This document shows positions 34,550-43,468 of a stretch of DNA of 64,000 nt, one piece after another (the first letter of the stretch is position 1; every line of letters starts with the position of its first letter). The notes under the pieces are model-generated. The model saw nothing but the letters and a program-made list of their open reading frames with translations. It was not told the DNA's origin and made no database searches. The translations under genes were made by a program, and so were the position numbers. Location: the NCBI GenBank assembly GCA_910586455.1, contig CAJUHX010000004.1, positions 1 through 64,000 of the forward strand, written 5' to 3'. The stretch is from an uncultured Muribaculaceae bacterium. Its GTDB lineage: Bacteria; Bacteroidota; Bacteroidia; Bacteroidales; Muribaculaceae.

Positions 34550-36595
34550 TTATAGTTTTACCAAATCAATAGTGCCGTTTTCGATGCCTTTGCTCAGGTC
34601 AACGGTCATGCGATAGGTGGCACCCATTTCGAGGGTAACGTCCTTTATAAGTTCGAAGTTACCGGTATTTGACAGCAACGAAGCTGTAGAACCCGCCATC
34701 TTCAAGGCTCCTGCGCCGAACTCACCGCCCCAGCCATTCTGGTGGAAGAACTTGACGCTGAGATAGTCGTAACGGTATCGATCGCCGCGGACCGAGTCTT
34801 TCTCAGGGCCGGCCTTGCCGGTAAACTGATATACTCCGGGGGCAACCTGAGCCATGCTGTAGGCAGCACCGGGATTAAAGCCAAACTGGTGATCCTGGTC
34901 GGGCGAACCAAGCCCCCATGCCATCAGCCAGAGTGCTCCCGAGCCGTCGGCCTGCAGTGTCATCTCGCTGCCGTCTGCATTCACCATCCGGGCGGAAAGG
35001 GTGTTATCGAGCTTGTTCAGTACCACATTATAGTGGCCGGCAATGGGCAGGAAGGTGATTGTGCCGGCGCTTTCGTCGAATCTGAAGAAATCGGGGTCGT
35101 AGTAGAGTTCGTAGATGGCGGAGAACTCACGGAAGGTGAGCTTGTCGCCTGGCTTGAGATCGGTTACCAAGCTGTACACCTGATTGTCGTTGGTGACCAT
35201 CTTCTTTTCGTTGAGATAAACGGGCTTCTCCTCAAACTGCTGCTCGCCGGCGAACTTCGAGGTAAGGATAGCGTCGTTGATACCCTGGGTAAGGTCGAGT
35301 GTAAATACATAAACGCCATTATCCTGAATGGTCGCGCCCTCAAGCAGATAAAGGTTACCGCTGTCGTGCCCGTTACCACCTTCTTCAACCTTCTTGCCAT
35401 CGCCCACACCAATGATGTCGGACTTGGAGGTAAGCATGTCGCCACTGAGTTCTGTTCCCCAGCCGTCCTGACCGAAGAACTTGAAGTTGACGGACTCTAT
35501 GTTGAGGGTCTTGCCGCCTACTACAGTGAGCTGATATGTCTTTTCACCTACCGGAGCCATACAGATACCCTGTCCGGGGTTCCAGCCGGGCTGGCTGCTG
35601 ATTGAGGGGAAGCCTACGCCCTCGCCTAAAATCCATACCGCGCCGGTGCCGTCTTCGTTAAGAGTAGCTTTTTCGCTGCCGTTGAGTTTGTAGGCGCCCA
35701 GCATCAGTTTGCCTGTGTCGGCAGTGATGGCGTAGCTGCCGTTATAGGCGTTGAAGGTGAGAGTGCCGTCGGGATTCTTGGTAAAGAAGTCGGGGTTGAT
35801 AAACCAGTCGCTGAAGTTGGGGAATCCGGCCGGAGTGATTATGTCGCCCTTGGCCAGAGTCATCTGCAGTTCGCTGGTGGTTTCGCCGGTCGATTCCATC
35901 TGCTGACCGTTGAGGCTCAGAACCACAAATGGCGAACCCTCGAAGCTGAATGTATTGAAGCTGACAGTATAGCGGCCGGGAGCCGAGTTCGAGAATGGAA
36001 TCAGACCGTCGGCGCCGGGCTTGATTTCGCTGTTCTCGTAGCCGAAGGTGATTTCGTTGCCGAATTCGCCCATGGCCGGAGCCACAATTTTACCTTTGAG
36101 TTCGGCGGGGAAGCGCTGAGTCATGGAGTACACATAGTCCTCACTGTCTTTCTGCATCTTATATTCGGTGCCGTCTTCGGCAACAAATGTAAGTTCGGGA
36201 TATGCGGGGTGAGTAAGGCTCACTTCGTAAATCTGTTCGGTGGTGGTGAAGTGAATATTCTGCAGAGTAAGGCGGAGAGTGGCTTTTCCGTCGGGGATGT
36301 TGGCCAGGTAAGGCACACCTACCACAGCCTCATAGTCCTTGCCGCTTTCCTTGGTGCGGATAACTTCCTCGCTCACCATTTCATCGCCGAAGTATAGTTC
36401 GGCGTGGATGGTGCTCAGAGGCACCTCCTGGTCAGAGGCGTTTACAGTAAATCTCAGGCTGTCGCCGAAGCAGGCGCTGCCGAGGTTGCCGGTGATGTTC
36501 ATCACGGGATTGCCGGGAGCCAGTTCGTCGTCGTTACAGGCGCTTACAAGCGCGGCCGACGCCAGCAGCATAGCAAAGATTCTGGTATATTTCAT
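34550..36595 (-). CDS. Surface glycan-binding lipoprotein (SusE-position, DUF5125/DUF5121-like)
   Basis: A 681-residue lipoprotein (lipobox LVSAC, Cys20). It is all-beta and consists of an N-terminal Ig-like domain followed by two long related modules. Each contains a WFINPDFF or YELYYDPDFF segment and a GxGxPSxxxxxGxNPG or GLGSPDxxxxFGFNPG motif (about residues 275-345 and 490-590), suggesting an internal duplication. It sits between GH30 and GH3 in the PUL, where surface glycan-binding proteins capture polysaccharide before SusCD import. The DUF assignment is from memory; binding is inferred from position and architecture. Confidence 0.75.
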   Translation of the reverse strand: MKYTRIFAMLLASAALVSACNDDELAPGNPVMNITGNLGSACFGDSLRFTVNASDQEVPLSTIHAELYFGDEMVSEEVIRTKESGKDYEAVVGVPYLANIPDGKATLRLTLQNIHFTTTEQIYEVSLTHPAYPELTFVAEDGTEYKMQKDSEDYVYSMTQRFPAELKGKIVAPAMGEFGNEITFGYENSEIKPGADGLIPFSNSAPGRYTVSFNTFSFEGSPFVVLSLNGQQMESTGETTSELQMTLAKGDIITPAGFPNFSDWFINPDFFTKNPDGTLTFNAYNGSYAITADTGKLMLGAYKLNGSEKATLNEDGTGAVWILGEGVGFPSISSQPGWNPGQGICMAPVGEKTYQLTVVGGKTLNIESVNFKFFGQDGWGTELSGDMLTSKSDIIGVGDGKKVEEGGNGHDSGNLYLLEGATIQDNGVYVFTLDLTQGINDAILTSKFAGEQQFEEKPVYLNEKKMVTNDNQVYSLVTDLKPGDKLTFREFSAIYELYYDPDFFRFDESAGTITFLPIAGHYNVVLNKLDNTLSARMVNADGSEMTLQADGSGALWLMAWGLGSPDQDHQFGFNPGAAYSMAQVAPGVYQFTGKAGPEKDSVRGDRYRYDYLSVKFFHQNGWGGEFGAGALKMAGSTASLLSNTGNFELIKDVTLEMGATYRMTVDLSKGIENGTIDLVKL

Positions 36596-36630
36596 TGGTG
36601 ATTTCTTAAATGGGATGAATGGATTTTTTC

Positions 36631-36672
36631 AATGTTAAATGTTAAATTAATTGTAATTCAACATTTAACATT
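36631..36672 (-). repeat. Intercistronic AT-rich hairpin in the PUL
   Basis: Arms 36631-36649 and 36654-36672 are 19 nt long with one mismatch and a 4-base loop. The hairpin lies 11 bp after the GH30 stop, has no adjacent T run, and may protect the 3' end of the upstream message. Confidence 0.7.
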
Positions 36673-36682
36673 AAGATAAGAA

Positions 36683-38191
36683 TTATTTCCAGCTGAACGA
36701 CACCGCACTGCGGGCAGGCACAGTAACCGGGAAGTGGTGGCTGCCGTCGTCGATTGTAGCTTTGATGTCGCTCGACGAACTGTTGCTCGCTACCACGGCG
36801 TAGCTGCCGTCGGGGTTCTTGAAGGCGGTATAGGTAAGACCATTGGCAGTGAAGCCTTTAGTACCGATACGCACAGCGTCGGGCTGAACCACGCTCGACA
36901 GGTGGGCTATGATGTAGTAGTGCGAGTTCTTGGTCATCTTGGTGTAGTTGCGGTTTATGTCCACGGCGCCGTAGCAGGTCGAGCAGCCGCCGGGACGGTA
37001 GGGACCATACTTGCCGTCGCTGTCTTCGCCGAGCATCAGGTTCCATACAATCACGCCTTTGCACCAGCGGTTGACTGTGCCGAGGGCCACCTGCTCCATG
37101 TCGTCGGTCAGACGCTTGTCGAGGTTATGGCCGTCGTTCCAGGTACCGATTGAAGTTTCAGTAAACACCAGGTCCATGCCGGGGGTGGCATTGTGTACAA
37201 CGGTGAGTTCTTCTTTGTCGCCGCCATAGTTGTGATAGGCTGCGCCGTCGAGATACTGCTTGGCTTCCTCATCCTTGTAAATGTTGGTGGGGTAACCATG
37301 CTGGTCGGCCATATTGTCGTAGTTGTAGTTATGGTCGAAAGCATATACCTTAGTATCAAGACCTGCTTTTTTCAGAGCCGGACCGAGGCCGTTCTTGATG
37401 AAGTCACGCTCTTCTTCCCAGCCCATGTACATCGAGGCGCTGTTGCCGCGGTTCAGAGGCTCGTTCTGCGGAGTAACCGAGTAGATGGGAACCCCGGCGG
37501 CTTCCATGGCCTGAATCCACTTTACAAAGTACTCGCCGTAGTCAGCATAATACTTGGGATTAAGCTGACCTGATGTCCAACCGTTGTAAGGCTTGAGGTC
37601 GGTGAGGTTATTCACCTTCATCCAGCGCGGAGCGGTCCAGGGAGTACCCATAATCTTGAGGTCGGGGTTGATATCCAAAATCTCCTTGAGTATAGGAATC
37701 ACATAGCCGGTGTCCTCGCTGGTAAGGGCGAAGTTTTCGATGCCCTCTTTGTCGCAGCAGGTAAACTCGCTCAGCGAGAAGTCGCTGCACCCTATCGATA
37801 TACGCACGTAGCTGAAACCGTAGCCGTTGTCGGGCGAGAAAGTGGTGGAGAGGAACTCCTTGCGGTCCTCGGGCTTCATGCGCATGAGGTTATAGCAGGT
37901 GGAGCCTGTGATGGCGGCGCCGAAACCGTCCATGGTCTGGAATTCCTCGGAGGGAACCAGACGGATGGTCGAAGGCGACATATTGTCGGACTTGCTGAAG
38001 TCAATCCAGCTTTGGTCCAGTTCCTTCGAACGGTTGGCGGTGGTGGTGAGCACCCGCACGTCACCCGTCGTCGGCTCCGGTGGAGTCGACGGGGTGTCGG
38101 GAGTATCGGGTGTGCTCTTGTCGTCGCCGCAAGACATCAGCATTGCGCCGACGGTAAGTATCGTAGCTAATATCACGTGTTTTCTGTTCAT
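36683..38191 (-). CDS. GH30 endo-beta-1,6-glucanase (probable), lipoprotein
   Basis: A 502-residue lipoprotein (lipobox MLMSC, Cys ~21) followed by a Thr/Pro linker and a glycoside hydrolase family 30 barrel with C-terminal beta sandwich. The acid/base is Glu244 in TPQNEP and the nucleophile Glu345 in VFTETS. DGFGAAITGS, RISIGCSDFSL and GTPWTAPRWMK are typical of GH30. Placed with SusC, SusD, a glycan-binding lipoprotein and GH3, it parallels the B. thetaiotaomicron GH30_3 endo-beta-1,6-glucanase. Glucosylceramidase-like or xylanase activity would be the alternatives. I start at the ATG at 38191; ATG 38203 is also possible. Confidence 0.88.
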   Translation of the reverse strand: MNRKHVILATILTVGAMLMSCGDDKSTPDTPDTPSTPPEPTTGDVRVLTTTANRSKELDQSWIDFSKSDNMSPSTIRLVPSEEFQTMDGFGAAITGSTCYNLMRMKPEDRKEFLSTTFSPDNGYGFSYVRISIGCSDFSLSEFTCCDKEGIENFALTSEDTGYVIPILKEILDINPDLKIMGTPWTAPRWMKVNNLTDLKPYNGWTSGQLNPKYYADYGEYFVKWIQAMEAAGVPIYSVTPQNEPLNRGNSASMYMGWEEERDFIKNGLGPALKKAGLDTKVYAFDHNYNYDNMADQHGYPTNIYKDEEAKQYLDGAAYHNYGGDKEELTVVHNATPGMDLVFTETSIGTWNDGHNLDKRLTDDMEQVALGTVNRWCKGVIVWNLMLGEDSDGKYGPYRPGGCSTCYGAVDINRNYTKMTKNSHYYIIAHLSSVVQPDAVRIGTKGFTANGLTYTAFKNPDGSYAVVASNSSSSDIKATIDDGSHHFPVTVPARSAVSFSWK

Positions 38192-38284
38192 GTAATTATA
38201 CATTTTTCGGAGCTGTATCAAAATAAGTCATCAATAATTGCAGTTTGCAATGTATCAAACGTATTAAAGTTATATATATTGCAC

Positions 38285-38304
38285 ATTTGCAGCTATTTGC
38301 AGCC
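38285..38304. repeat. 10-bp tandem repeat between susD and the GH30 gene
   Basis: ATTTGCAGCT is directly followed by ATTTGCAGCC. The 140-bp gap between the two genes is otherwise AT-rich. A protein-binding or RNA-processing role is possible but unsupported. Confidence 0.5.
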
Positions 38305-38331
38305 TATTCGCATACTTTAACCCAAAGAATA

Positions 38332-39864
38332 TTAATAGCCGGGATTCTGCTTTACATTGGGGTTGGTGTCGAGCACATCCTGCGGTATGGGCAGAAGGTA
38401 ACTATTGCGGGTGTAGGGAACCGCTATGGGCAGACGGCCGGAGTCGTTTTTCTGTGCGGCGGCCATAACGCTTTCAACCAGGTCGAGGCGCACCAGGTCG
38501 AACCAGCGTTCGCCCTCGCAGGCAAGCTCCAGACGGCGCTCGTTGACGTAGGCGTTGAACAGGCTTTCTTTGTTGCTCTTCTCGGCATTGGTCAGTTTGG
38601 CTACGTCGGCACGGGTACGGATGCGGTCGATGATGTCTGCGGCGCCGGCAAGGTCAACGTCCTTGCCGTTGATCAGAGCCTCGGCCTTGAGCAGCAGCAG
38701 GTCATCGTAACGCAGGAAGAATACATTGCTGTAGCCCGAACGCACCTTATACATGAATGGATAATTATCGCTGGGATAGTAGTTGCTCCAGGCGCATTCG
38801 TAGTAAACCACGGTCTGCTCCTTGCGCTTGGTGTCGCCGGCCTTGTCGAATGCGGCAAGCAGGTCGCGCGAGGGGGTAATCCACTTTGCCCATGAGAACG
38901 AGCTGTCCCAGTCCTCAAGACAGCGGCCATACATCCACGAAGCCCAGTTGCCCGAACCTACAGGATAGTGAACCTCAAGAATAGATTCCACACTGTTGGT
39001 ATGGAGCGGAGTGGCGGTGAAACCGTCTTTCACCGGACCGTCGATATTGAACAGGTCGCCGTATTCGGGGCAGAGGTCATAGCCGGCGGCTGCGAGCTCG
39101 TCGACATACTTTATCACCTTGCTGTAGTCGCGCACGGGCTTTTCGGCATATACCTTGGCCAGGAGGGCACGGGCTACGTCCTTGCTGAAGATAGTTTTGT
39201 CGCCGTTGCCTTCGGGAGCATACTGGTATGCGTCCTCCAGGTCCTTGAGAATATATTTGTAAGCATCGGCCTCGGTGTTCTGTGCCGGGAAGTAGCTTTC
39301 GTACGACTCGGTGATGTTCTCCGAGGTAATGTCCCGGGGTATGGTGGTGATGATAGGTATATTACCCCACATGCGTACCATGCGGAACCAGATGAAAGCG
39401 CGCAGAATCTCAGCCTGGGCACGCATGGTGTTGACCTCGGCGCTGCTGAGGCTGCCGTCGCCCACCTTTTCCACACTGATTATGAATTTGGTGCACTTGG
39501 CTGCCTGGAGCATGTAGTAGTTCCAGTCGCGGTTCACACACAGGGTGGTGCCGTTGAGGTCGTTGGTGGCGGGGTCGACAACCTCCGAGCCGGTAGTGCC
39601 GGCGTATGCGTTGTCGGAGTGCACGTCGCCTATGAGCAGCCAGTCGAGCTGCAGCTGGTTCTGGTTGCCGCGGAAGTCCTCGTAGAGGGCGGTCAGGGCA
39701 CTTTCGGCGTCGGCGCGGTTCTTGTAAACCACCTCATCGACGTTGTTGTCGATAACGCCTTCAGTTACGTCGGAGTAGTCGCTCACAGGCTCGTAATCGA
39801 GTCCGCATCCGGTGGCGAGCATCGACAGAGCCACAAGACCACTGAAGAAATATTTAGTTTTCAT
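38332..39864 (-). CDS. susD: SusD/RagB-family glycan-binding lipoprotein
   Basis: A 510-residue lipoprotein (lipobox ATGC, Cys20) of the RagB/SusD superfamily. It forms the hinged lid over the SusC transporter and binds oligosaccharide at the cell surface. Seen are the early ESALTALYEDFRG helix, LRAFIWFRMVRMWGNIP (a TPR-like core segment), the DLLLLKAEALI motif near residue 385, and the C-terminal YVNERRLELACEGERWFDLVRL and LLPIPQ. It begins 26 bp after susC. The symbol denotes family only. Confidence 0.95.
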   Translation of the reverse strand: MKTKYFFSGLVALSMLATGCGLDYEPVSDYSDVTEGVIDNNVDEVVYKNRADAESALTALYEDFRGNQNQLQLDWLLIGDVHSDNAYAGTTGSEVVDPATNDLNGTTLCVNRDWNYYMLQAAKCTKFIISVEKVGDGSLSSAEVNTMRAQAEILRAFIWFRMVRMWGNIPIITTIPRDITSENITESYESYFPAQNTEADAYKYILKDLEDAYQYAPEGNGDKTIFSKDVARALLAKVYAEKPVRDYSKVIKYVDELAAAGYDLCPEYGDLFNIDGPVKDGFTATPLHTNSVESILEVHYPVGSGNWASWMYGRCLEDWDSSFSWAKWITPSRDLLAAFDKAGDTKRKEQTVVYYECAWSNYYPSDNYPFMYKVRSGYSNVFFLRYDDLLLLKAEALINGKDVDLAGAADIIDRIRTRADVAKLTNAEKSNKESLFNAYVNERRLELACEGERWFDLVRLDLVESVMAAAQKNDSGRLPIAVPYTRNSYLLPIPQDVLDTNPNVKQNPGY

Positions 39865-39890
39865 ATCTGTTTCGTTGGATGTTTATGGGA

Positions 39891-42860
39891 TTAGAAATCG
39901 ATGTTCACACCGAATACAAAGCTCTTGCAGTGAGGATAAGTACCCCAGTCAATGCCCTGTACGTGGCCGTTGTTGCCCCACTGGTTTACTTCGGGGTCCA
40001 TGCCGGAGTAGTGGGTGAAGGTCACCAGGTTCGAGGCGGTGAAGTAAGGCTGGATGCGGGTGATGCCGGCTTTCTTCATCCACTTGCCGCGGATATCGTA
40101 GCTGAGCGATATATCCTTGATGCGGATATAGCTGCCGTCTTCGATAAAGTAAGTACTGTTACGCATATTCCAGTTGGCCTTGGGCATATCGGTAATCTGG
40201 CCGGGTATCTGCCAGCGGTCGAGTACCTTGGTGGTCTGGTTCTTGCCGTCGTACATGCCTTCGGTTTCCATACGCGAGGCATTGAAGATGTCGTTGCCGT
40301 ACGAGCCCTGCAGGAAGATACTGAGGCTAAAGCCCTTGTAGGCAAAGGTGTTGGTCATGCCGAAAGTAAAATCGGGGTTGGGGTCGCCGATGAATGTACG
40401 GTCCGACGAGCTGATGCGGCCGTCGCCGTTGATGTCCTCGTAAATCATCAGACCGGTTTCGGGGTCGACACCGTTGGCCACGTAGCCGTAGAAGCCACCC
40501 AGAGCGCGGCCCGGTTCGTTGCGAACCACGGCTTCATTGACTGTTTCGGATGTAACGGCGTCGAGGTAAACCTTCTGAAGCTCGAGCTTGGTGAGTTTGT
40601 TTTTATTGAACGACATGTTCAGATTGGTGGTCCATTCGAATTCGCCCACAAAGTTGTGCGAGGTGATACCGAATTCAAAACCCTGGTTGGTCATCTCGCC
40701 TTCGTTACGCTGTATAGAGCTTGCAGCGGCCGAACCCGAGGGAAGCGATACCCACATAAGCATGTCGGTGGTCTTTTTGTAGTACCAGTCGGCAGCAAAT
40801 TCAATGCGGTTGTTCAGCACCGAAAGGTCAACGCCCACACCGGTCTGGTAAGTGGTTTCCCAGGTAAGGTCGCGTGTACGCAGGTTGGCCTGTGTGATGG
40901 TGGGCACGGCGGTAGCGTTGCCGTCCTCGAACCAGGGCACACGGTTGATGTTGTAGCGCTGCAGGTAAGCGTAGTCGCCCACGCCGTCCTGGTTACCGGT
41001 CATACCCCAGCCGGCACGCAATTTGAGGTCGCTGAGCCAGGTCTGGTCCTGAAGCCACTTTTCCTGCGAGATACGCCATGCGGCCGAAGCCGAGGGGAAT
41101 ACCTTCCAGCGATGGTCGGGGTGGAGCTTCGACGAGCCGTCGTAACGTACGTTGGCGCTCACCAGGTACTTGGAGTCGAAGTTGTAGCTTACACGGCCAA
41201 GATAAGAGAATATACCCCACTGCGATGCAGCCGAGCCGGTGTCGGTCCAGCTGATTTTGTTGGCGGCGTTCAGAGTTTCGACTTTGCCATTGCGATAGTA
41301 CTGGCCGTGAATCCAGTTGTTGGAGTAGTTCGAGTCGGTCCACGATGTACCGGCCATAATCTGCAGGTTGTTCTTGCCGAAGGTCAGGTTGTAGTTGGCT
41401 ACGTTATCCCAGGTGAGGACAGTGTTCTGATTGCGGCCGTCATAGCCTTCACCGCCCTGCTCACGGCCACGGGTGGTAAGTTCGGGGTCGAGGAACGAGG
41501 TATCCCAGCCGTGACGGCGGTCCATGGTAAACTTACTGGAGAAGGTCAGACCCTTGTAGATGTCGAACAGAAGTTCGCCCGATGCAATGAGGCGGTTCTC
41601 ACGCGAGCGGTTGCTCTGCTGGCGGGCTTCGTTCTCAAGCGGGCTCTGCATGTTCAGACCGTAGAAGTTGTTGTAGAAACGGTCGGGATGCTCTGGATCC
41701 CAGATCGGGGCATAGGTCGGAGTATTGATTACAGCCAGGATTACACCGCCGCGGTTACCTACGGTACCCATGGCACCGCCGCCGTTCGACGTGTAGTCGG
41801 AGTACACAATGTTAGCCTTTGCGGTAAGCCACTTGCGCAGCTTGCCTTCCACATTGGCGCGGAAGTTGAAGCGCTGGAAGAACGAGCTCTTGAGAATACC
41901 CTGGTCGCGCTGGTAGCCACCCGACAGATAGTAGCTGATTTTGTCGGTGCTCTGCGACACAGCCAGCTGATAGGTCTGAGTGTTGCCGGTGCGGTAAGTT
42001 TCGTCGAACCAGTCGGTCTGGTCGGTGAGTCCGTCGGGCAGTTTCACAAGGCCTATTTCATCCATCAGCTCCTTGTACTGTGCGGCATTAAGCACCTCCA
42101 TCTTCTTGGCCACGCGGGTAAAACCGCCCTGTACGTTCAGCGATATCCTGGCATCGCTGCTGCGGCCCTGCTTGGTAGTGATAATCACAACACCGTTGGC
42201 ACCGCGCGAACCATAGATAGCAGCCGACGAGGCGTCCTTGAGAATCTGCATGCTTTCGATATCGCTCGGCGAAAGGAAGCTTACATTATCCACAGGCACA
42301 CCGTCAACTACATACAGAGGTTCGTTCGAACCGTTGAACGAGGTGGTACCGCGCACACGTACAGTCATGCCGCCGCCGGGAGCGCCGGTGGGCTGCTGTA
42401 CCGACACACCGGCTGCCTTGCCCTGAATAGCCTGGGCAGCCGACACAATGGGGCGGTTAGCAAGAGCTTCCTCGCCTACGGTCGAAACCGCAGTGGTAAG
42501 GTCTTTACGTTTTACCGAACCGTAGCCGATAACCACCACCTCGTCGAGGCTGGTGACATCCTCGGTCAGGGTCACGTTCATGACCGGTTCGGCGGTGAGT
42601 TCGCGGCTCACATAACCTATATAAGAGAAAACAAGGGTTGTGCCTTCGGGCACCTTGATGCTGAACTTGCCGTCGATGTCGGTGGTTGTGCCGGTACCGG
42701 GCCGGTTCTTGATTTCCACGCTTACGCCGATCAGCGGTTCACCCTCGCCATCGACAACTGTTCCTCGCGTAGTGATGTCGGCTGCCCAGGCAGCCACACT
42801 GCCGAGAAGAAGCATTGCCAGGCTCAGGGCCAATGGTAAAAGATTACACTTCTTTTTCAT
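39891..42860 (-). CDS. susC: SusC/RagA-family TonB-linked transporter
   Basis: A 989-residue outer-membrane transporter that imports oligosaccharides with its SusD lid. Its parts are a signal peptide (MKKKCNLLPLALSLAMLLLG), a carboxypeptidase-D-like domain (~31-105, TRGTVVDGEGEPLIGVSV), and a plug domain (~115-230, DEVVVIGYG, PLYVVDGVPV, SDIESMQILKDASSAAIYGS). The 22-strand barrel ends in FVFGVNIDF. First gene of the PUL. The promoter -7 box TAATTTTG lies ~110 bp upstream. No HTCS, SusR or ECF sigma/anti-sigma gene adjoins it. Confidence 0.96.
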   Translation of the reverse strand: MKKKCNLLPLALSLAMLLLGSVAAWAADITTRGTVVDGEGEPLIGVSVEIKNRPGTGTTTDIDGKFSIKVPEGTTLVFSYIGYVSRELTAEPVMNVTLTEDVTSLDEVVVIGYGSVKRKDLTTAVSTVGEEALANRPIVSAAQAIQGKAAGVSVQQPTGAPGGGMTVRVRGTTSFNGSNEPLYVVDGVPVDNVSFLSPSDIESMQILKDASSAAIYGSRGANGVVIITTKQGRSSDARISLNVQGGFTRVAKKMEVLNAAQYKELMDEIGLVKLPDGLTDQTDWFDETYRTGNTQTYQLAVSQSTDKISYYLSGGYQRDQGILKSSFFQRFNFRANVEGKLRKWLTAKANIVYSDYTSNGGGAMGTVGNRGGVILAVINTPTYAPIWDPEHPDRFYNNFYGLNMQSPLENEARQQSNRSRENRLIASGELLFDIYKGLTFSSKFTMDRRHGWDTSFLDPELTTRGREQGGEGYDGRNQNTVLTWDNVANYNLTFGKNNLQIMAGTSWTDSNYSNNWIHGQYYRNGKVETLNAANKISWTDTGSAASQWGIFSYLGRVSYNFDSKYLVSANVRYDGSSKLHPDHRWKVFPSASAAWRISQEKWLQDQTWLSDLKLRAGWGMTGNQDGVGDYAYLQRYNINRVPWFEDGNATAVPTITQANLRTRDLTWETTYQTGVGVDLSVLNNRIEFAADWYYKKTTDMLMWVSLPSGSAAASSIQRNEGEMTNQGFEFGITSHNFVGEFEWTTNLNMSFNKNKLTKLELQKVYLDAVTSETVNEAVVRNEPGRALGGFYGYVANGVDPETGLMIYEDINGDGRISSSDRTFIGDPNPDFTFGMTNTFAYKGFSLSIFLQGSYGNDIFNASRMETEGMYDGKNQTTKVLDRWQIPGQITDMPKANWNMRNSTYFIEDGSYIRIKDISLSYDIRGKWMKKAGITRIQPYFTASNLVTFTHYSGMDPEVNQWGNNGHVQGIDWGTYPHCKSFVFGVNIDF

Positions 42861-42970
42861 TCGGAGTTAGTTTTAGGTAATTTATATTATTGTGTTGATT
42901 GGTTTTTCAGGTTTCCGAATATGAAATTTGTGCCGGACGGGCATCATTTTTGTGCCTGATTCCGACAATG

Positions 42971-42978
42971 CAAAATTA
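42971..42978 (-). promoter_or_regulatory. -7 box upstream of susC
   Basis: TAATTTTG on the minus strand, ~110 bp before the susC start. No TTTG is found at the right distance, as expected if an activator or alternative sigma factor is needed. Confidence 0.5.
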
Positions 42979-43146
42979 GTATTTTTTTTGAAGCTATGTA
43001 TACATGGGTAAAGTGCCGAAGTAAACTGCAGGTAAGCCATCCGCCACTATAACACAGCGCTTTAGCCCATAACTTCCGTTAACAAAAAGTAAGGCAAAAT
43101 ATATGCAGAAGTATTAAAAAATGTAGTCAGAAACAAGAATTGTATC

Positions 43147-43178
43147 CCCCCGTCGTCCTCGACGGGGGACGTCGACGT
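43147..43178. repeat. GC-rich hairpin and adjoining palindrome
   Basis: A perfect 9-bp stem CCCCCGTCG/CGACGGGGG with a 4-base loop (43147-43168) is followed at once by the palindrome ACGTCGACGT (43169-43178). There is no T run, so it is not a classical terminator. Confidence 0.7.
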
Positions 43179-43324
43179 TGTAACAATTTTTCCGTTCTGT
43201 AGCGCATGCACTTATCAGCTGTCACTACTTTCCTACGCCAAAATAACCTATGGGGCTATGGCGGGCTATGGACTATGGTTTCTTATAAGAATCGTAATAA
43301 CAGCATGAGGCGGTAAAACTTCAA

Positions 43325-43453
43325 TCAGTCCGCAGACTTTATTTCACAGGCGATTCCATGCCTTCTCGAACTCATCATTCGATATAATTTGAACTCACCG
43401 TCAATCTCCGCACAAAACACATTGCCAATTCGTGTAACTATTCTTTTTGACAT
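43325..43453 (-). pseudogene. 42-codon relic, probably of a second accessory or immunity gene
   Basis: An ATG at 43453 opens a 42-codon frame starting MSKRIVTRIGNVFCAEIDGE, which reads like the N-terminus of a real cytoplasmic protein. After ~22 residues the sequence becomes implausible (MMSSRRHG). In another frame, the same DNA gives IISNDEFEKAWNRL followed by a stop at 43344-43346, which reads like a genuine C-terminus. The simplest reading is an internal deletion that joined the two ends of a longer gene out of frame. It lies 15 bp downstream of the candidate immunity gene. The identity of the parent gene is not known. Confidence 0.55.
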
Positions 43454-43468
43454 AAAATTTTGCGATAA

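Larger units (their letters stand above)
42861..43324. other. Intergenic region upstream of the PUL
   Basis: This region holds the susC -7 box, a strong GC hairpin (43147-43168) next to a perfect 10-bp palindrome (43169-43178), and otherwise AT-rich sequence without a recognisable gene. The relic ORF starts beyond it. Confidence 0.6.

Noticed and set aside
39879..42839. Long open frame on the plus strand opposite susC (986 codons)
   Set aside because: It mirrors the susC reading frame, lacks domain features, and arises from GC-rich third positions; similar shadows occur opposite nifJ (3141-5294) and GH3 (32590-34371).
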